A DNA stretch of 64,000 nt from Porphyra umbilicalis (taxonomy: Eukaryota; Rhodophyta; Bangiophyceae; Bangiales; Bangiaceae): positions 124,001 through 188,000 of the forward strand of contig KV918768.1 in assembly GCA_002049455.2 (NCBI GenBank). Reading direction: 5' to 3'. Positions 42,596 to 54,144 of this stretch are shown here, piece by piece. Position numbers and translations under genes: made by a program. Within the stretch, counting starts at the first letter, position 1; each line of letters starts with the position of its first letter. The notes below the pieces were generated by a model that was given only the letters and a program-made list of their open reading frames with translations, did no database searches and had not been told where the DNA came from.

Positions 42596-44162
42596 GGGGA
42601 TGTTGGCAGCACTTGTGCACTTGGGCGGCAGCCAGGAGCGGGGCTGGGGGCAGCATGGCAGTCACCTGCACACATGCCGAGGGCGCGCATTGGCGCCGCC
42701 CAGCACTTCGAATTATTATTAATCGCCCCGCTATCCCCAAGCACAAGGCTTGACGTTTTCCAGCCCGCTGGTTGGCTGCCCGGTTGACCGGGGGCGCATC
42801 CTGGGTCCCCATTGGTAGCAGACTATCATGCCAACAGGTACTGAACAAAGTCTGGCTGACACAAGCTACGACGGTGAGGCGTCCGAGCAGAGGTCTCCAT
42901 GTGCCCGCAAGAATGCATACTGTGTACGCCAAGTCTGCCTTGAACTGGGTGTGAAGGGTGCCGTTTGATCGCGCAAGGAGGACCTGCCCCATGACCCTGC
43001 CAGAGCTCTGCACGGCAATGCCAGCAGCCGTCCCACTCTAGCGACACCGTTTGCGCCCCCATCCTCCCCGACCCCCTCGGCATGTATGTGCAGCCCCCCT
43101 CGCCCCCCCCCCCCTGCCAGCAGGAGAAAGGAGTGGGAGAGGACAGGAAAGGAGGCAAGCACAAGTGTCCGTGGTTGGGCGGTGCCCGCAGCTATTGGGA
43201 GTAGACGAGTACGCACATGGGTAGGGGTGACCAGGTGGGTGGGGTAAGAAGGTCTCTGGGGGTGTCAGAAAGCCTTCTCAGACAGAGCCTTTTAGAGATC
43301 GACACAGCGACATTTGCGAGGATGGTGTCACGAGGTTTGCTGCATGGAAAAACATTTCTCTCACGACCTCTCACGGTTCGCATATATTTTAAGTTCTCCG
43401 TGACCCAATTTGACAACGTGCTGTGCAGGGGCCGGTCGATTGGTGGCGATTTGGGCGGTGAGTACAGAGTAGCCGCTCGTCGGCTACGCTTCACTCGTGA
43501 GCGCCGGACCGTGGGAACGCCTCCTCGAGTTTACACAAGGACAAAAGCAGTCTCAGTATCACCCGACTAGGAAAAAAAAGACCGGTGCTTGCTATCGTCT
43601 GACCTACAGCCACGAGCGTTGCCGCGTGCACCAGGGTCACGGCCGCACAGGCGGCCGTCGACCCACACATCGACGGCGCGTCGGCGGCGGTCGACCTCTC
43701 CAGCGGCCGGCGCGACCGCCCTGTCGTGGCCGGCCGCCGCATCGCGTCGGTGGTGACGCCGGTTGGCAACGGTGGCCACCAGCGGTGCTCGCGGACCGTC
43801 CATCTTTCCGGATGGCCCTCTCGTCTCGGGAGACGGGCGCGCGGCGCACGCAGGGCGCATCAACCCATGCGCAAGGGCGCAAGCGCCCCAAGCGCCGGTA
43901 GGGAAAGGCACCCACAAGGAGACCCCACGACTAGTGACGCACTGGGTGCCGCGCCAACCCCCCCCCCCAAAAGAGCACGCCTACCACCCCGTCGGTGGCC
44001 GACCGACGAGTGCGCGGGGCCGCCAAGCACAGTTACGGTGCGCCCTTGTTTTACGCCACGCCCAAACACCCGGGGGAACGGCGGGCCAAACCCACCACCG
44101 CCGCCCGCGCAGGGCGGTCCACCCCAGCGACCGCGCGCGCGCGCGGCAACCCCAACCCGCGC
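42596..44162. other. Intergenic, no firm gene
   Basis: Below 43560 it is moderate-GC non-coding sequence. From about 43630 to 44160 a plus-strand frame (AAVDPHIDGASAAVDLSSGR, PPKRARLPPRR) and overlapping minus frames are all open; it may be untranslated region of the zinc-finger gene or a separate small gene. Not called. Confidence 0.3.
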
Positions 44163-45755
44163 TCAGGCCCCGTGCGCCCCAGACGCCGATGCGGCCGACG
44201 AGTCCGCCCCGTCCACCGACGAGGCGGCGCCCGGGTGCGCTGCCGACGCGGCGGACCCCCCCGAGCCCGCCGACGCCGCGGAGGCGGCCGACCCGCCCCA
44301 GCCGCCCGACGCCCGCAATCCGCCCGGCCAAGCGGGCATGGACGGAAAGGGGACGAGCCCCCCGTGCGCCCGCGAGTCGAGGTGGTGGAACAGGGAACTC
44401 CGCCACTTGAAGCGCCGCCCGCAGCCCGACGCGGGGCAGCGAAAGGGCGTCGCGACCGCGTGCTTGCTCGCATGCACCTTGAGGTTGTACCGCCGCGGCG
44501 TCGAGTAGCCACACCCGTCCACGGGGCACCAAAAGCGAACGTCGCGCACGGTGGGGGCCGTGACAGCGACGGTGGCGGCGGCGGCCGCCGCCGCCGCCGC
44601 CGACGTGGCTTTGGAGGGGGCGGGCGACGGCGTCGCCGCCGGCAGCGGCGGCGGCAGCTGCGCGAGCGGCACGTGCCCCACCCGCCGCAGCGATTCCGCC
44701 CACGCGCTCCGCGTGGCGGCAGCAGAGGCGGCGGCGGCGGCGGCGGCGGCGTCCCCCCCCCCCCCCCCACAGGTGCCCCCACGCGCGCGCGGTGCCCCCC
44801 CCCACGTGGCGCGTGCGCACGGGCAGGGCGGCGGCGAGGGCCACCTGCAGCCGCCGCCGCGCCGTCGCCCCCGCCGGCACGTACAAGTCGCGGCAGGACG
44901 TTGGGACCGTCGACCAGCCGGCGGTGGTGCCGAGCAGCTCGTCGTCGAGGAGCGCCTCCCGCCCCGGCGCCGCCACGAGCATCGGCGACGGCACCTGCGC
45001 GTTGCCATACGAGCCGAGGGAGACGCGGAAGAGGTCGGCGAGCGCCGAGCCGAGGGGCCCCGCCCCCGGCGGGGGCGCAAACCCCGCCGGCGCGCGGCCG
45101 GCGGGGCCCCCCTCCCGCACCTTGACGCAGCGGTAGCTGAGGAGGAGCGTCGCGTCCGCCCCCGACCGCGGCGGACGCCGAAACACCGACAGGCCGTGGC
45201 GTTGCACGGCGCCCGCCGGGTCAAAGCCAAACCAGCTGACAAAGACGTGGCCGGCGCCATCGTCGGCGAGCGACAGCACCTCAAACGCGGCCGTGTCGAC
45301 GACGTACCGGTGGACGTGCGGCCACTTGTAGAGGCCCTCGAGGCGCACGCGCACCGACTCGAGGCCGACGGCGCAGAGGAGGCGGGAGTCCGCGTCCCAG
45401 TGGACGGGCACGTAGATGATCGTCGAGTCGTTGACGAGGTCCGTGGCGTCGTCGGCAACCGACGGAGGAAGCGGGGGGGGGGGGGGGGGGGGCCAGTCGG
45501 TGGAGCCACAGGGGCGGCGGCGGCGGCGGCGGGTGCAGGCGCAAAGGTGGGCAAGGGGGCACCTGACCGCCGGCCAGCCGGCGGCGGGCAGGGGGAAGAG
45601 CGCGACTCGCTCACCCGGTCGCTGCCGCTGTCGGCAACAGCGGCAGCATTGGCTGCCGACGAGGGCGGGGGTCTCGCCGCCGGCACCGCCGCCGGCAATG
45701 TCGACGCCAGCGTCGGGATCCATGGAGGCGGCGCCGTCGGCGCCGTCGGCGCCGT

Positions 45756-45795
<40 letters not shown>

Positions 45796-46199
45796 ACCTC
45801 TGTCGTCTCTGCCTCTGCCGTCGCCGCCGCCGCCGCCGCCGCCGCCGCCGTCTGGCACGCGGCGCGCACGACCACGTCGGCGACAAAGGCGTCGGTGAGG
45901 TGGTCGGGCGAGACGCCCGCCAAGCCCGCACGCGGCGGCAGCGCCTCTGCCCCCGTCGGCAGCAGCGGGCCGAGCCACGCCGCCACCGCCGGCGACGCGG
46001 CGGCGAGGCGCAACTCGGTCCACGTGGCGAGTTCGGCCGCCGACACGTACCGGGGCGCCGGCGGCGCGTACGCGTCGAGGGAGGCGGCAAAGGCGCGGGC
46101 GGGGGAGGGGGGCGGCGGCCACCGCGCGGGGGGCGGGGGGGGGGGGGGGGGGTGGCACCCCCCGGGGGGGGGGTCCGCCGCCGCCGCCGCCGCCGCCAT
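44163..46199 (-). CDS. C2H2 zinc-finger protein with large N-terminal domain (frame changes at homopolymers)
   Basis: The first part, from the ATG at 46197-46199, has Ala/Pro-rich text with a helical segment (PRYVSAAELATWTELRLAAA, VSPDHLTDAFVADVVVRAAC). At the G-run ~45474-45492 the coding text moves to another frame: DATDLVNDSTIIYVPVHWDA, HRYVVDTAAFEVLSLADDGA, GHVFVSWFGFDPAGAVQRHG, LFRVSLGSYGNAQVPSPMLV. At the C-run ~44755-44768 it returns to the first frame: ESLRRVGHVPLAQLPP and two C2H2 fingers, CPVDGC-x12-H-x3-H and CPASGC-x12-H-x5-H, followed by an Ala/Gly/Ser-rich tail. Two fingers with C-x4-C spacing suggest nucleic-acid binding, so possibly a nuclear regulator. The middle domain is not identified. 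The continuity of sensible text through both shifts points to wrong homopolymer lengths or tiny introns rather than a dead gene. Confidence 0.6.
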
Positions 46200-46515
46200 G
46201 CCCGCTGCCGCCAGAGGGGGGCAGGGGGGGGGGGGGGGACCCCGCCGCGGGAGGGAGGGGCGACTGGGGAGAGACGGCCGAGGGGCGCAACAGGGGGGGG
46301 GGGGGGGGGGGACCCGCACCCCGCCCCGCGTCGGCGTGGGGGGCGCCGGGAGCGGGGCGGCCGCCGGCGGGGGCGTCGCCGGCGGGGGCCCCGGCCGCAG
46401 GAGGGCGGGCGCCACCACCGCCGCCGCCGCCGCCCACCGTGGCACGCCCCCGCCGCGCGCCGTGCAGGCGCCCGCGCGGCCGTCGCCCCGCCACCGCAAC
46501 GTGCAGCGGCGGTCG

Positions 46516-46559
<44 letters not shown>

Positions 46560-47186
46560 CGGCGGCGACGGCGGCGCGCCCGCCCCGCCGCGGCGACCGG
46601 CGGCGGCGGGGGGCGGCGGCGTCGGGCGGCGGGTTGGGGGTGGCGCCCCCCCCCCCTCCCGCCCCCCCCTCCCCCGCCGGCGCGCCCCCCCCCGGCGGCG
46701 GCGCGCTGCCGCCGCGGCGGCGCGGCATGGCCGCGGCCGCCCCGCCGCGGGGGCGCCCGGCGGATCGGCGCGTCGGGCGGCGGGGGGCGGGCGGGGCGGG
46801 CGGGCGGCGGCGTCTGGTCGGCGGCGGCCGCGGCACGCGGGCGGGGGAGGCGAGGCCGGGCGGCGCGGGCGCCGCCGCGCCGCCGCGCGGCTGCCGACGC
46901 GGCGGCGGCGGCGCCACCCGCACCCACCCAAGCCGCCCGCCGCGGGGAGGCGGCGCCGCGCCTCGACGCGCGACCGCGCGCGCGAGCGGCGGGGGGGAAG
47001 GAGGAGGCGGCGGGGCGGGAGGCGGGCGGTCCGTGCGCGCCACGCGCCCGCAGGTCGCACGCGGCTCGTCTGTCTGTGGGGTGCCGAGCACCCGGCGGGC
47101 ACCTGATTGGGCACCCGACCGCGGGCAGGCGGCCGGTCGGGCGAAATGGGGGCCGTCCACTCTGCTGCTGGAACGGCAGCGCAACT
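46200..47186. other. Extremely GC-rich, homopolymer-dense DNA
   Basis: Long runs of G (up to 16) and GGC/GCC arrays. Frames on both strands are open for up to 1,000 codons by composition alone. It may encode an N-terminal low-complexity extension of the zinc-finger protein or be its promoter/leader; the sequence cannot decide. Confidence 0.4.
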
Positions 47187-47889
47187 GCGCTGTGCTCCTT
47201 GCCAGGGGTAGAACGACAATGGCAATTTTGGGTGTTGTAAACCCCGTACTTCGTTGAGGAACCCTCCTGGTGAGCCATCATATTATGGTTTTCACCGCAA
47301 TGTCTTGTGCAACAGTTTCGGGAGGCCGTAGCGAGAGTCCTTTACACCGTTGTCACCGCCATCACATCACAAGTACAGTATGGATACGGTGTGTCTAAAT
47401 TTTAGATGCCAACGAGCGCCCAAGTGCGCTTCACAAAGCGCTGCGCCATAGCCGCATTGCGGGTCCGGCGAGAGACGCAACAGCAGTAACCTTTTGTGGC
47501 GTAAACGGCCTGGGCCTGGGGCAAACCTCCCGCAGTGAGCAGTATCACCTCACCTGAGTACCCCCCCCCCCCGTGCCGCCCCCCGATTTCAAGGAGATTG
47601 TCTCCAGCATGGAGGATTGTACCATTCAACCTCGAAGAGAGCTTTCATTGGCCTGCGAGTCACCTGCATCTGCTCTTCCATTGGCCTGTCCACGGCTGAC
47701 AAGGAGTTCCCGTTTCGGAGATATCTCTCACTTACATGCCTTAGCTCTGCCCACAGGCATTGCAACAGACTTTTGTGGTCCAAACCCACAATGACGACCA
47801 CAATCCCTCAATGTGGAAACGCCGCACAACGCCCTTCTGCAGGCCAAACTGGGTTGTGGTCCTACCCCGTTTAAGGAGCACAGCGCAGG
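47187..47889. mobile_element. Possible inverted-repeat element, ~0.7 kb
   Basis: TGCGCTGTGCTCCTT at 47187 is inverted as AAGGAGCACAGCGCA ending at 47889, and the next bases (GGGGTAG-AC-ACAA) also match imperfectly. TTTAAGGAGCGCTGCGCA at about 48505 is a related end. Target duplication not found. Confidence 0.45.
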
Positions 47890-48962
47890 CGGGCGGGCGG
47901 GCAGGCGCCTGCAGGCGCGATGCGGTGTGGGTGCCGACCACGGATGGGTGGCAGCGCAGTGCACCTCAAGGGTGTTCACACGCAAGCCCGATTTTGACCC
48001 ATAATTCTGCGGAACCACTGCGGAAGCAGAGCCTGCGGAAGGCTTCACAACGAAAGAAAAATGATGACCATCGGCAACGTCAACCCTCCGAGACCGGCGA
48101 TGACAGCAGCCGATAGTGGATACAAGCCAATCAGTGCCTTGTCATTCCACTATGACCCAATAGCAGAGCGGAGTTACCCACCTACTTGCGTGCAGCGAGC
48201 CATTCTCACCCGGCTGGAGCAAACGCAGCATGCTGTCGCAAGCCGACCTTGCGGCAGCTTGCTGAAGGCTGTTTGCGCATGCTCGTGAAGCACGTACCGG
48301 GGACGTGCGGCGTGCGGGCTGGGAGGGGAGGTGCTTCTTTCGTCGAGACGCTTTGAATAGTGTACAGCACGCACGCCGCACGGTTCCAGCTTTGGCTGAA
48401 CAAAATGTTGCGGCTGAAGAGCAGGAGGAATACCCTGCCTGACGGGTTCCGCAAAAATCTTTCGGAGCTTCATCAGAGAATTTGCCATCTGTGTGCGAAC
48501 ACGGTTTAAGGAGCGCTGCGCAGACGGCAGCGGGAGGCAGGCGGCGGTCCGTGTGCGGCGCTCTCCCCTCGCCGCGAGCGCCGTCGGCAGCGTGCGTGCG
48601 CGGCTCACGCGACACAAACCGCCGCCGTGGGTCGCCTCCCGCGCTGTGGAGCGGTGTGGCCGGTCCCGGCCCGTGGCCCAGCCGCCCCTTACACTCTCCG
48701 CCCGCCCCCAAGCGGCGTCCCCGCCCACCCACGCACGGCACGCATGGCCTGGTGGCCAACCGCTGTGGCGGGTAGGTCGCGCGTACGCGGCCGCGCTGCT
48801 TCTATTTATTTGTGACCCTTCGTATGGCCCGCCGCGGGCGGCCCTGACACTACATGGTCCCTCCAAGGACTTGTTCCCCCGGTTCCCCACGATGGGTCTG
48901 CCATTGGGATCTGCCTTTGTTTCTCCGCCCTCCCCCTCCCCCCCCCCGCCTGACTAGGCCAG
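47890..48962. other. Intergenic, no supported gene
   Basis: Overlapping Arg/Pro-rich ORFs without motifs. It includes the 3' flank of the GST-like gene, with a C-run (about 48930-48945). Confidence 0.35.
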
Positions 48963-49823
48963 CTACCGGTTGAAGATGATCGGGTAGGCCGCGTCCATTC
49001 GGTCGTACCACGCGCGCAGGCGGGGCAGTCGGTCCCCGCCCGCGCCCGCCCACAAGTCGGGCAGCGCGGGCGGCAGCGCCGCGTCGCCCATCTGCCCGAC
49101 AAAGCGGCAAACCATGGCGTACAGCCCACAGTCGGCCGCCGACGGCAGGTTGCCGCCAAAGAGGAAGGGCGCCGGTGCACCCCCCCCGCTGCCACCGCCG
49201 GCAGCGTCGCCGTCGGGCAGCAGCGCCTCGTACACGGCCAACTCCGCCACCGTCCGCGTGCGCATCGCGTCATCGTCGGCGGGGGTGCCGGGCCGCGGCG
49301 CCTCGCCGAGCGTGGCGGCCACGCCGTCGCGCATGCTCCGCCGCTTCCCCTTGGTGAGCAGGTCGACCGCGAGGCCCGCGGGCGCGCGGAGGAGCGCCGG
49401 CGCGGCGGCGGCACCCTTGGCGCGGATGGAGCGGGCGTAGCCCGCATCCGACACCCAATTCCAGTACAACACGCACGCATTGACGACGGTGCCGACGTGG
49501 GCGTCGGCGTCGGCCACCGCCGGGGTGGGGAAGAAGGCGCGCGGGGCGGCCAGCGGCAGCGCCGTGTCGAGGTGCCGCAGGATGGCCGACGAGTCGGGCA
49601 CCACGTCTTTGCGGTTGTAGAGCATTTCGGGGGTGAGGTGGCCGCCCGAGGGGAGGTTGCGGGCGCCCGCGTTGAGCGCTGAGACGAGCTTGACATTGTA
49701 CGGGATGGTGCGCGAGTCGAGGGCGACGCCGACCTTGGCGCAAAACTGGGAGCCCTCAATCCAGTACAGGAGGATGGGGGGGACCATCGCGGCGACCGGC
49801 GCGCACGTGGCCGCGGCGGCCAT
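48963..49823 (-). CDS. Glutathione S-transferase-like protein
   Basis: Predicted 286 residues from the ATG at 49821-49823 (MAAAATCAPVAAMVPPILLYW). The N-terminal third has a thioredoxin-like GST fold: ILLYWIEGSQFCAKVGVALD, TIPYNVKLVSA, then GGHLTPEMLYNRKDVVPDSS with the conserved P-x-(D/E)-S-x-x-I-L turn (VPDSSAILRHLD) that contacts glutathione. The C-terminal helical domain shows PSAADCGLYAMVCRFVGQMG and a final LPRLRAWYDRMDAAYP helix, typical of GST_C. It is longer than standard 200-240 residue GSTs because of Ala/Gly-rich insertions. It would be cytosolic, acting in detoxification or as a structural GST-fold protein; the class is not determined. The reading frame upstream of the ATG is open but Pro-rich and unlikely to be translated. 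Confidence 0.75.
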   Translation of the reverse strand: MAAAATCAPVAAMVPPILLYWIEGSQFCAKVGVALDSRTIPYNVKLVSALNAGARNLPSGGHLTPEMLYNRKDVVPDSSAILRHLDTALPLAAPRAFFPTPAVADADAHVGTVVNACVLYWNWVSDAGYARSIRAKGAAAAPALLRAPAGLAVDLLTKGKRRSMRDGVAATLGEAPRPGTPADDDAMRTRTVAELAVYEALLPDGDAAGGGSGGGAPAPFLFGGNLPSAADCGLYAMVCRFVGQMGDAALPPALPDLWAGAGGDRLPRLRAWYDRMDAAYPIIFNR

Positions 49824-51430
49824 GGCGGCGCGTGGACGGCCGGGGACGGCGGACGCGGGGCAAACGAGGGCGGGAAGGCTGCAAACGAAGCTCAGAGATG
49901 AAGAAACGAGAGCGCAGGCGGGGGGCAAAGCGGCGAGACTGGTCCAAAGGTGGAGTGGCGGGGGCTCAGCACACCACGGCAGCGAGGGGCGTGGAGGGGG
50001 AGCATACGCGCACGGAGCAGCTGCAGCGGTGCCTGCCAGCAATCGCGGCGGCTGCGCGAGCCGAGGACCACCGCCCGGTTTGCACCCCGAAGCAAACCAT
50101 GGGCTCAAGTCTGACAGTCATATCCTAATATGGCTGTCTTCCCGATTGTGGCCGATCCCGTCGATGACAAGAAGGGTGATCAACTGTGCGTGTGTCTCAG
50201 CCATCCATCCAACCGGATAAAGTGGATCGACCAATGCGCCTTTGACCTCGGCCCTGTCTTGACCTCGACCACATCGGCCAAAGTTGGGAAGACAGCAATA
50301 CTTGTTGCGACGAACTTTAAATTCAGTGTCCTTGAGAGGATTGTCAGTCCCGCAGTCCAACGAGTGTATTGCACAGAAGTGTCACCTATACGAAGTATGT
50401 ATCATGAACATGGTGAAATACGCCACGTGCAGCATGGGCGTAGACGGCAACGTCTCACGCTTCCACCCCCTCCTCCCGCCACCCGCGGCACGGCTGTTGC
50501 GCGCGGCGCTCGCCACTGCGGGTGGCATGGCGCCGCCTTCTGCGCGCGGGCGGTCGATCGGTCGGTGCGGGGCGGCACACGCGGCCGCAAAGCGTCTGTT
50601 GCGCCACCCCGTCGCGCGCGACGGCGGCGCGGCGCCTTGGAACGACGCGCGTGGCCGCCGCCAGGGGGCGGCGGCGGCGCTGGGCGCGCCGGGCGTCCGA
50701 GGCACGCCATGCGTCGCGGAGTGCTGCCGCCTGTCACTCGGTAGCGCGGACGGGGACGCGCGAGTGGGGATGGAAGGCCGCGGCGCCGGCCCCCCACCGG
50801 ACACTCTACGCGTGACGGAGGCGGCGCCGTTTGGGGCTTTGCGCGAGCCCCGAGCGGCGTATGGAGCGACGCCGCCCTCGGCGCCATGGTCACCCGCACG
50901 GCGGGTCAGGGCCTGCGCCTGGTTGGCTGCCCGCGGAGGACTCGCCCTGGGTGGGCGTCGGCCTTAGCGTGTCGAGGCGACACACTGTAGTTTGACGACC
51001 CCACGTCATACGGGCGACGAGCGCGCAGTCCTTCCGTTTGCACGCACGGCTCGGCAGCTCGATGATGCCGCCCTACCCCACACCGCAGCAGACGGCAAGA
51101 CCGCCATCAGTCTGCCACACCGCAATCGAGCGGGAGGCCCGCTACCCCCTGCGAGCGGCCAACGGCCCTCGCTCCTCCGTCCTCCTATCGGCTCGCCCTG
51201 CCCGCCAGGGGCAGGCACGCAACAAAAGGCAGTGCTGCTCGCTAACCAAAAAAAAATACTGTCAGAAAAACGAGAGGCGACCGCCAGACGAGGAGACCCC
51301 ACCCCCACACACCCTGGGGGCGGGTGCGGGCCGAGCGCCCGCCACCTCCCCACTACTACCACTAACCGACCACCTCCACCCCGCGGCGCCCCCCCCCCCC
51401 CCCAGCGTCTCGGTCGCCCCCCCCATACCA
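49824..51430. other. Intergenic between GST-like and carbonic anhydrase-like genes
   Basis: ORFs on both strands overlap in the GC-rich part (50450-50970) and show no motif. 50150-50400 is moderate-GC and non-coding. It should hold the GST promoter; no TATA box was recognised. Confidence 0.35.
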
Positions 51431-52851
51431 CTACAGCGCCGCCGCTGCCGCAGCGGCCTTGGCCGCTGCCGCCTCAGCCTCTGCCGCCACATCTGCCGGC
51501 AGCGGCGCGTAGCGCTCGACCTTGCCCTCAAACGCCTGCACCGGCCGCGCGTTGACCCCCCCCTGCGCCGTCACAAACGCCGCCACCTGCGCCGCGTCCG
51601 CCTCCAACTGATGCCCATACACGACCCACCGGACGGCCTCCCCACACGGCGGCGTCGTTTGGGAGCCGACATACGTGGCAAACTCCGACTCCTCCAGCGG
51701 CGCCAGCACGTCAGACAAGTCGAGGTCGATGAGCGACGCGACCGGCTCGATCGCCTCCTCCGCCGACGACGGCACGACCGTGTTGATGAGGGCGGTGAGG
51801 AAGGGGTCCCCGGCGGCCCCGTCGGGCGCCGCCTTGAAGAGCACCGCCACAATGGCGGTTTTGGGGGTGGCGGGGGAGGGGGCGTCCGCCGCGGGCTTGG
51901 CCGCGGGCGTCGACGCCGTCGCGCCGCCGGCCGTGCCGCCGCTATTGACAATGCCGCCGGCGCCACCGGCAGTCGACGCGGCTAGCTTGGCCTTGGCGTC
52001 CGCCTCGGCCGCCGCATACCGCGCGTCGGCTGCCGCCGCGTCGGGGTCCTTGGCCTTGACCGCCGCCGTCGCCGCCGTGGCCGCCGCCTGCGCGCCGCGC
52101 CCCCCCGCCCCATTGGCCCCCTCCTTGTCCTCTGCACCCGGCACGCGCACGGCCGCACGCGGGATCCCCCCCGCCCCTCCAATGCGCGTAAACAAAAAGT
52201 GCATCTCGGCCACCGCCGGGCTACCGTCGACGGTGTGCTCCGAGCTCCCCGCGTGCACATCAAAGCCGACGAGCCCGTACTGCGCCACGCCCGGCAGGTT
52301 GAGGATGGCCCCCCGCACGGGCGGCTGCCACACGTCCACGGGCGGCGCGTCGCCGACGAGCGCCGGCGGCCGCACCACGTACTGGTCAAAGATGAGCAGC
52401 GGGGCGGTGGCAGCCAACTTGGTCGCCCGCTTGGCTTGAAACACCGCCACGGCCGTGTCGAGGTAGGGGCGCGCGCCGTCGCGGCCGGGCACCATGGCCT
52501 TGTAGCTTAAGTCGATGGGGGACTGCCGCGGCTCGTCGGCGCACAGCTTGTACGCGTCGGAGAGCGCCGCCCACTGGGGGGCGTCGTACGACCACTTGGG
52601 CGGGCCGCTGCCAAAGCGGCGGGCGGGCGGCTTGGCGTCGGCCGACGCGGGGGGGGAGTCTGCGGCGGCGATGGGCTTGGCGTCGCCATCGGTCGGGGCA
52701 GCGTCCGCGGCTGCGGTGGCGGCGGGGGGGTCGGCACCACCTCCTCCGCGGCGGTGGCGGCATGGGGGATGCCGACCACCACCGCCGCGGCCAGCAGTGC
52801 CGCCGCTGCCGCGGCTGCTGCCGGCGGCGCGACGCGACGCGTGGCAGCCAT
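51431..52851 (-). CDS. Alpha-type carbonic anhydrase-like protein, altered zinc site
   Basis: From the ATG at 52849-52851 the product starts MAATRRVAPPAAAAAAAALL-AAAVVVG, a signal peptide or organelle-targeting sequence. At a C-run near 52725 the coding text passes to the main frame (DAAPTDGDAKPIAAAD...). Alpha-CA landmarks follow: WSYDAPQWAAL, the Cys-bearing KLCADEPRQSPIDLS, FDVHAGSSEHTVDG, EMHFLF, and TPPCGEAVRWVVYGHQL with the second disulfide Cys. The family normally has H-x-H plus E-x-H zinc ligands; here the first reads F-D-V-H, so one ligand His is Asp, while the other His and the EMH His are kept. An Ala/Gly-rich insertion of ~115 residues separates EMHFLF from the next conserved block (AIVAVLFKAAPDG). 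A short Ala-rich tail ends the protein. It would act on CO2/bicarbonate outside the cytosol if active. The single-frame alternative start lacks any targeting peptide. Confidence 0.75.
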
Positions 52852-54144
52852 GGGCGTGGCGCGCCGCGGCGGATGGTGGGCAGACCGCGCGCCGTCGCAG
52901 CAGCCGCACCTACAGCACCCGCAGCCGACGGCGTGGTCGGCATTGTGGGTGCCGCAACCACACCCACAGCACGCGCCGCGGCCGAGCCGGGACGTCACTG
53001 ACGGTACCACCGCCGTGCGCCGCGGCCGCCCGGCGGCGGGTCGGCGCAGTGGCACGGTCGCCGCCGCCGCCCATCCCTGCAGAGGCGGGGCGGGCGGCAG
53101 AAAGGCTGGCGCGCCCACGGCCATGACGGCGGGAGGTGCTCGGCCCATCAGCGGGTCGGGAGGACGACCGCAGCGGCCAGGGGGAAGGGGAAGCAATGCA
53201 AGCCGCGGGAGGGAGCAGGTAAATGCAGTGGCTGGCAGGGGCAGGAAGCAGTTGTGGTTGAAACAGCAGCGGAGGGGGAGACGGGTAAGACGAGTAGTAA
53301 TAGGCCACGATTTGCGGCGGACGACGGGAGAGAAAGGTTCAAAATGAGGCACGGGAGATGTGGTGGTGGAGGAGGAAAGCCGGGTGAGGGGGGGAGGTGG
53401 GGAGCGGCGGGTGGGAGCTGGGGCAGGTGAAGCGGCGCGGAGCAATGCGGGGGGTGCCCCGGAGAACGGCGCGTGGAGAGCGGTGGTCAGGCGGTGGTGG
53501 TGGCGGCACTCAGCTGGCCAGGTGACGAAATTGACCCGAGATAGTAGCCTCCCACGGATCGCGAGATTGTGATCCCAAAAGCCCCAGCAGCCACCAATCA
53601 GCACCTTCTGTTCATAAGGGATCTGGCGCTAACCAATCAGGTGGGTGCAATCTCGGTCTCTTTCTCATGTCAACTGACCGGGGGGCGCAAGTGGGTTCCC
53701 GCACACGCACACATCGACTTCCGTGTCGATCGCATCCCGGCGCGTCTGCTTCCCCATCGTCAGGGTCACGGTGTAGAACTGGACGACGAGAGCGCCCACC
53801 CGCCGCCTCGTCACTTTCTCGCAGCGGCGTCTCTGTTCCGAATGCGGCGGGCGTCTCCATCGCACATTGATGATCGCGAATGGATGACTGGGCCGCACCG
53901 GTATGGACCGCGACGTAGGCGGCGACTGCAAGAGCCGATGGCGTACATGCCCTCTCTGTGGGGGCATGCGACGCCCAACCAGTCTTGAATGGTACAACGA
54001 AAGCTCTAATCCCATGCAGCCAGCTGCCCTGCCGCTGTGCAACAGCACTCTACCTGTAACAACTTGGCCTCCATCCATCTATGCATTCCCAAAGACGGTC
54101 CCCCCACCGTCGACGCGCCCTCCGCGGCGGTGTCTTCGCTCCCA
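52852..54144. other. Upstream region of the carbonic anhydrase gene
   Basis: No firm gene. Two CCAAT words (CACCAATCAGC at ~53592 and AACCAATCAGG at ~53632) lie about 0.75 kb upstream of the carbonic anhydrase start and are candidate promoter elements. A minus ORF (52507-53604) overlaps the real N-terminus only at its end. Confidence 0.3.

Noticed and set aside
44551..47106. 851-codon plus ORF opposite the zinc-finger gene
   Set aside because: Antisense shadow; the zinc-finger motifs and other structured text are on the minus strand.
52507..53604. 365-codon minus ORF as an independent gene
   Set aside because: Only its last part matters, as the targeting peptide of the carbonic anhydrase; the rest is Pro/Arg-rich upstream DNA.
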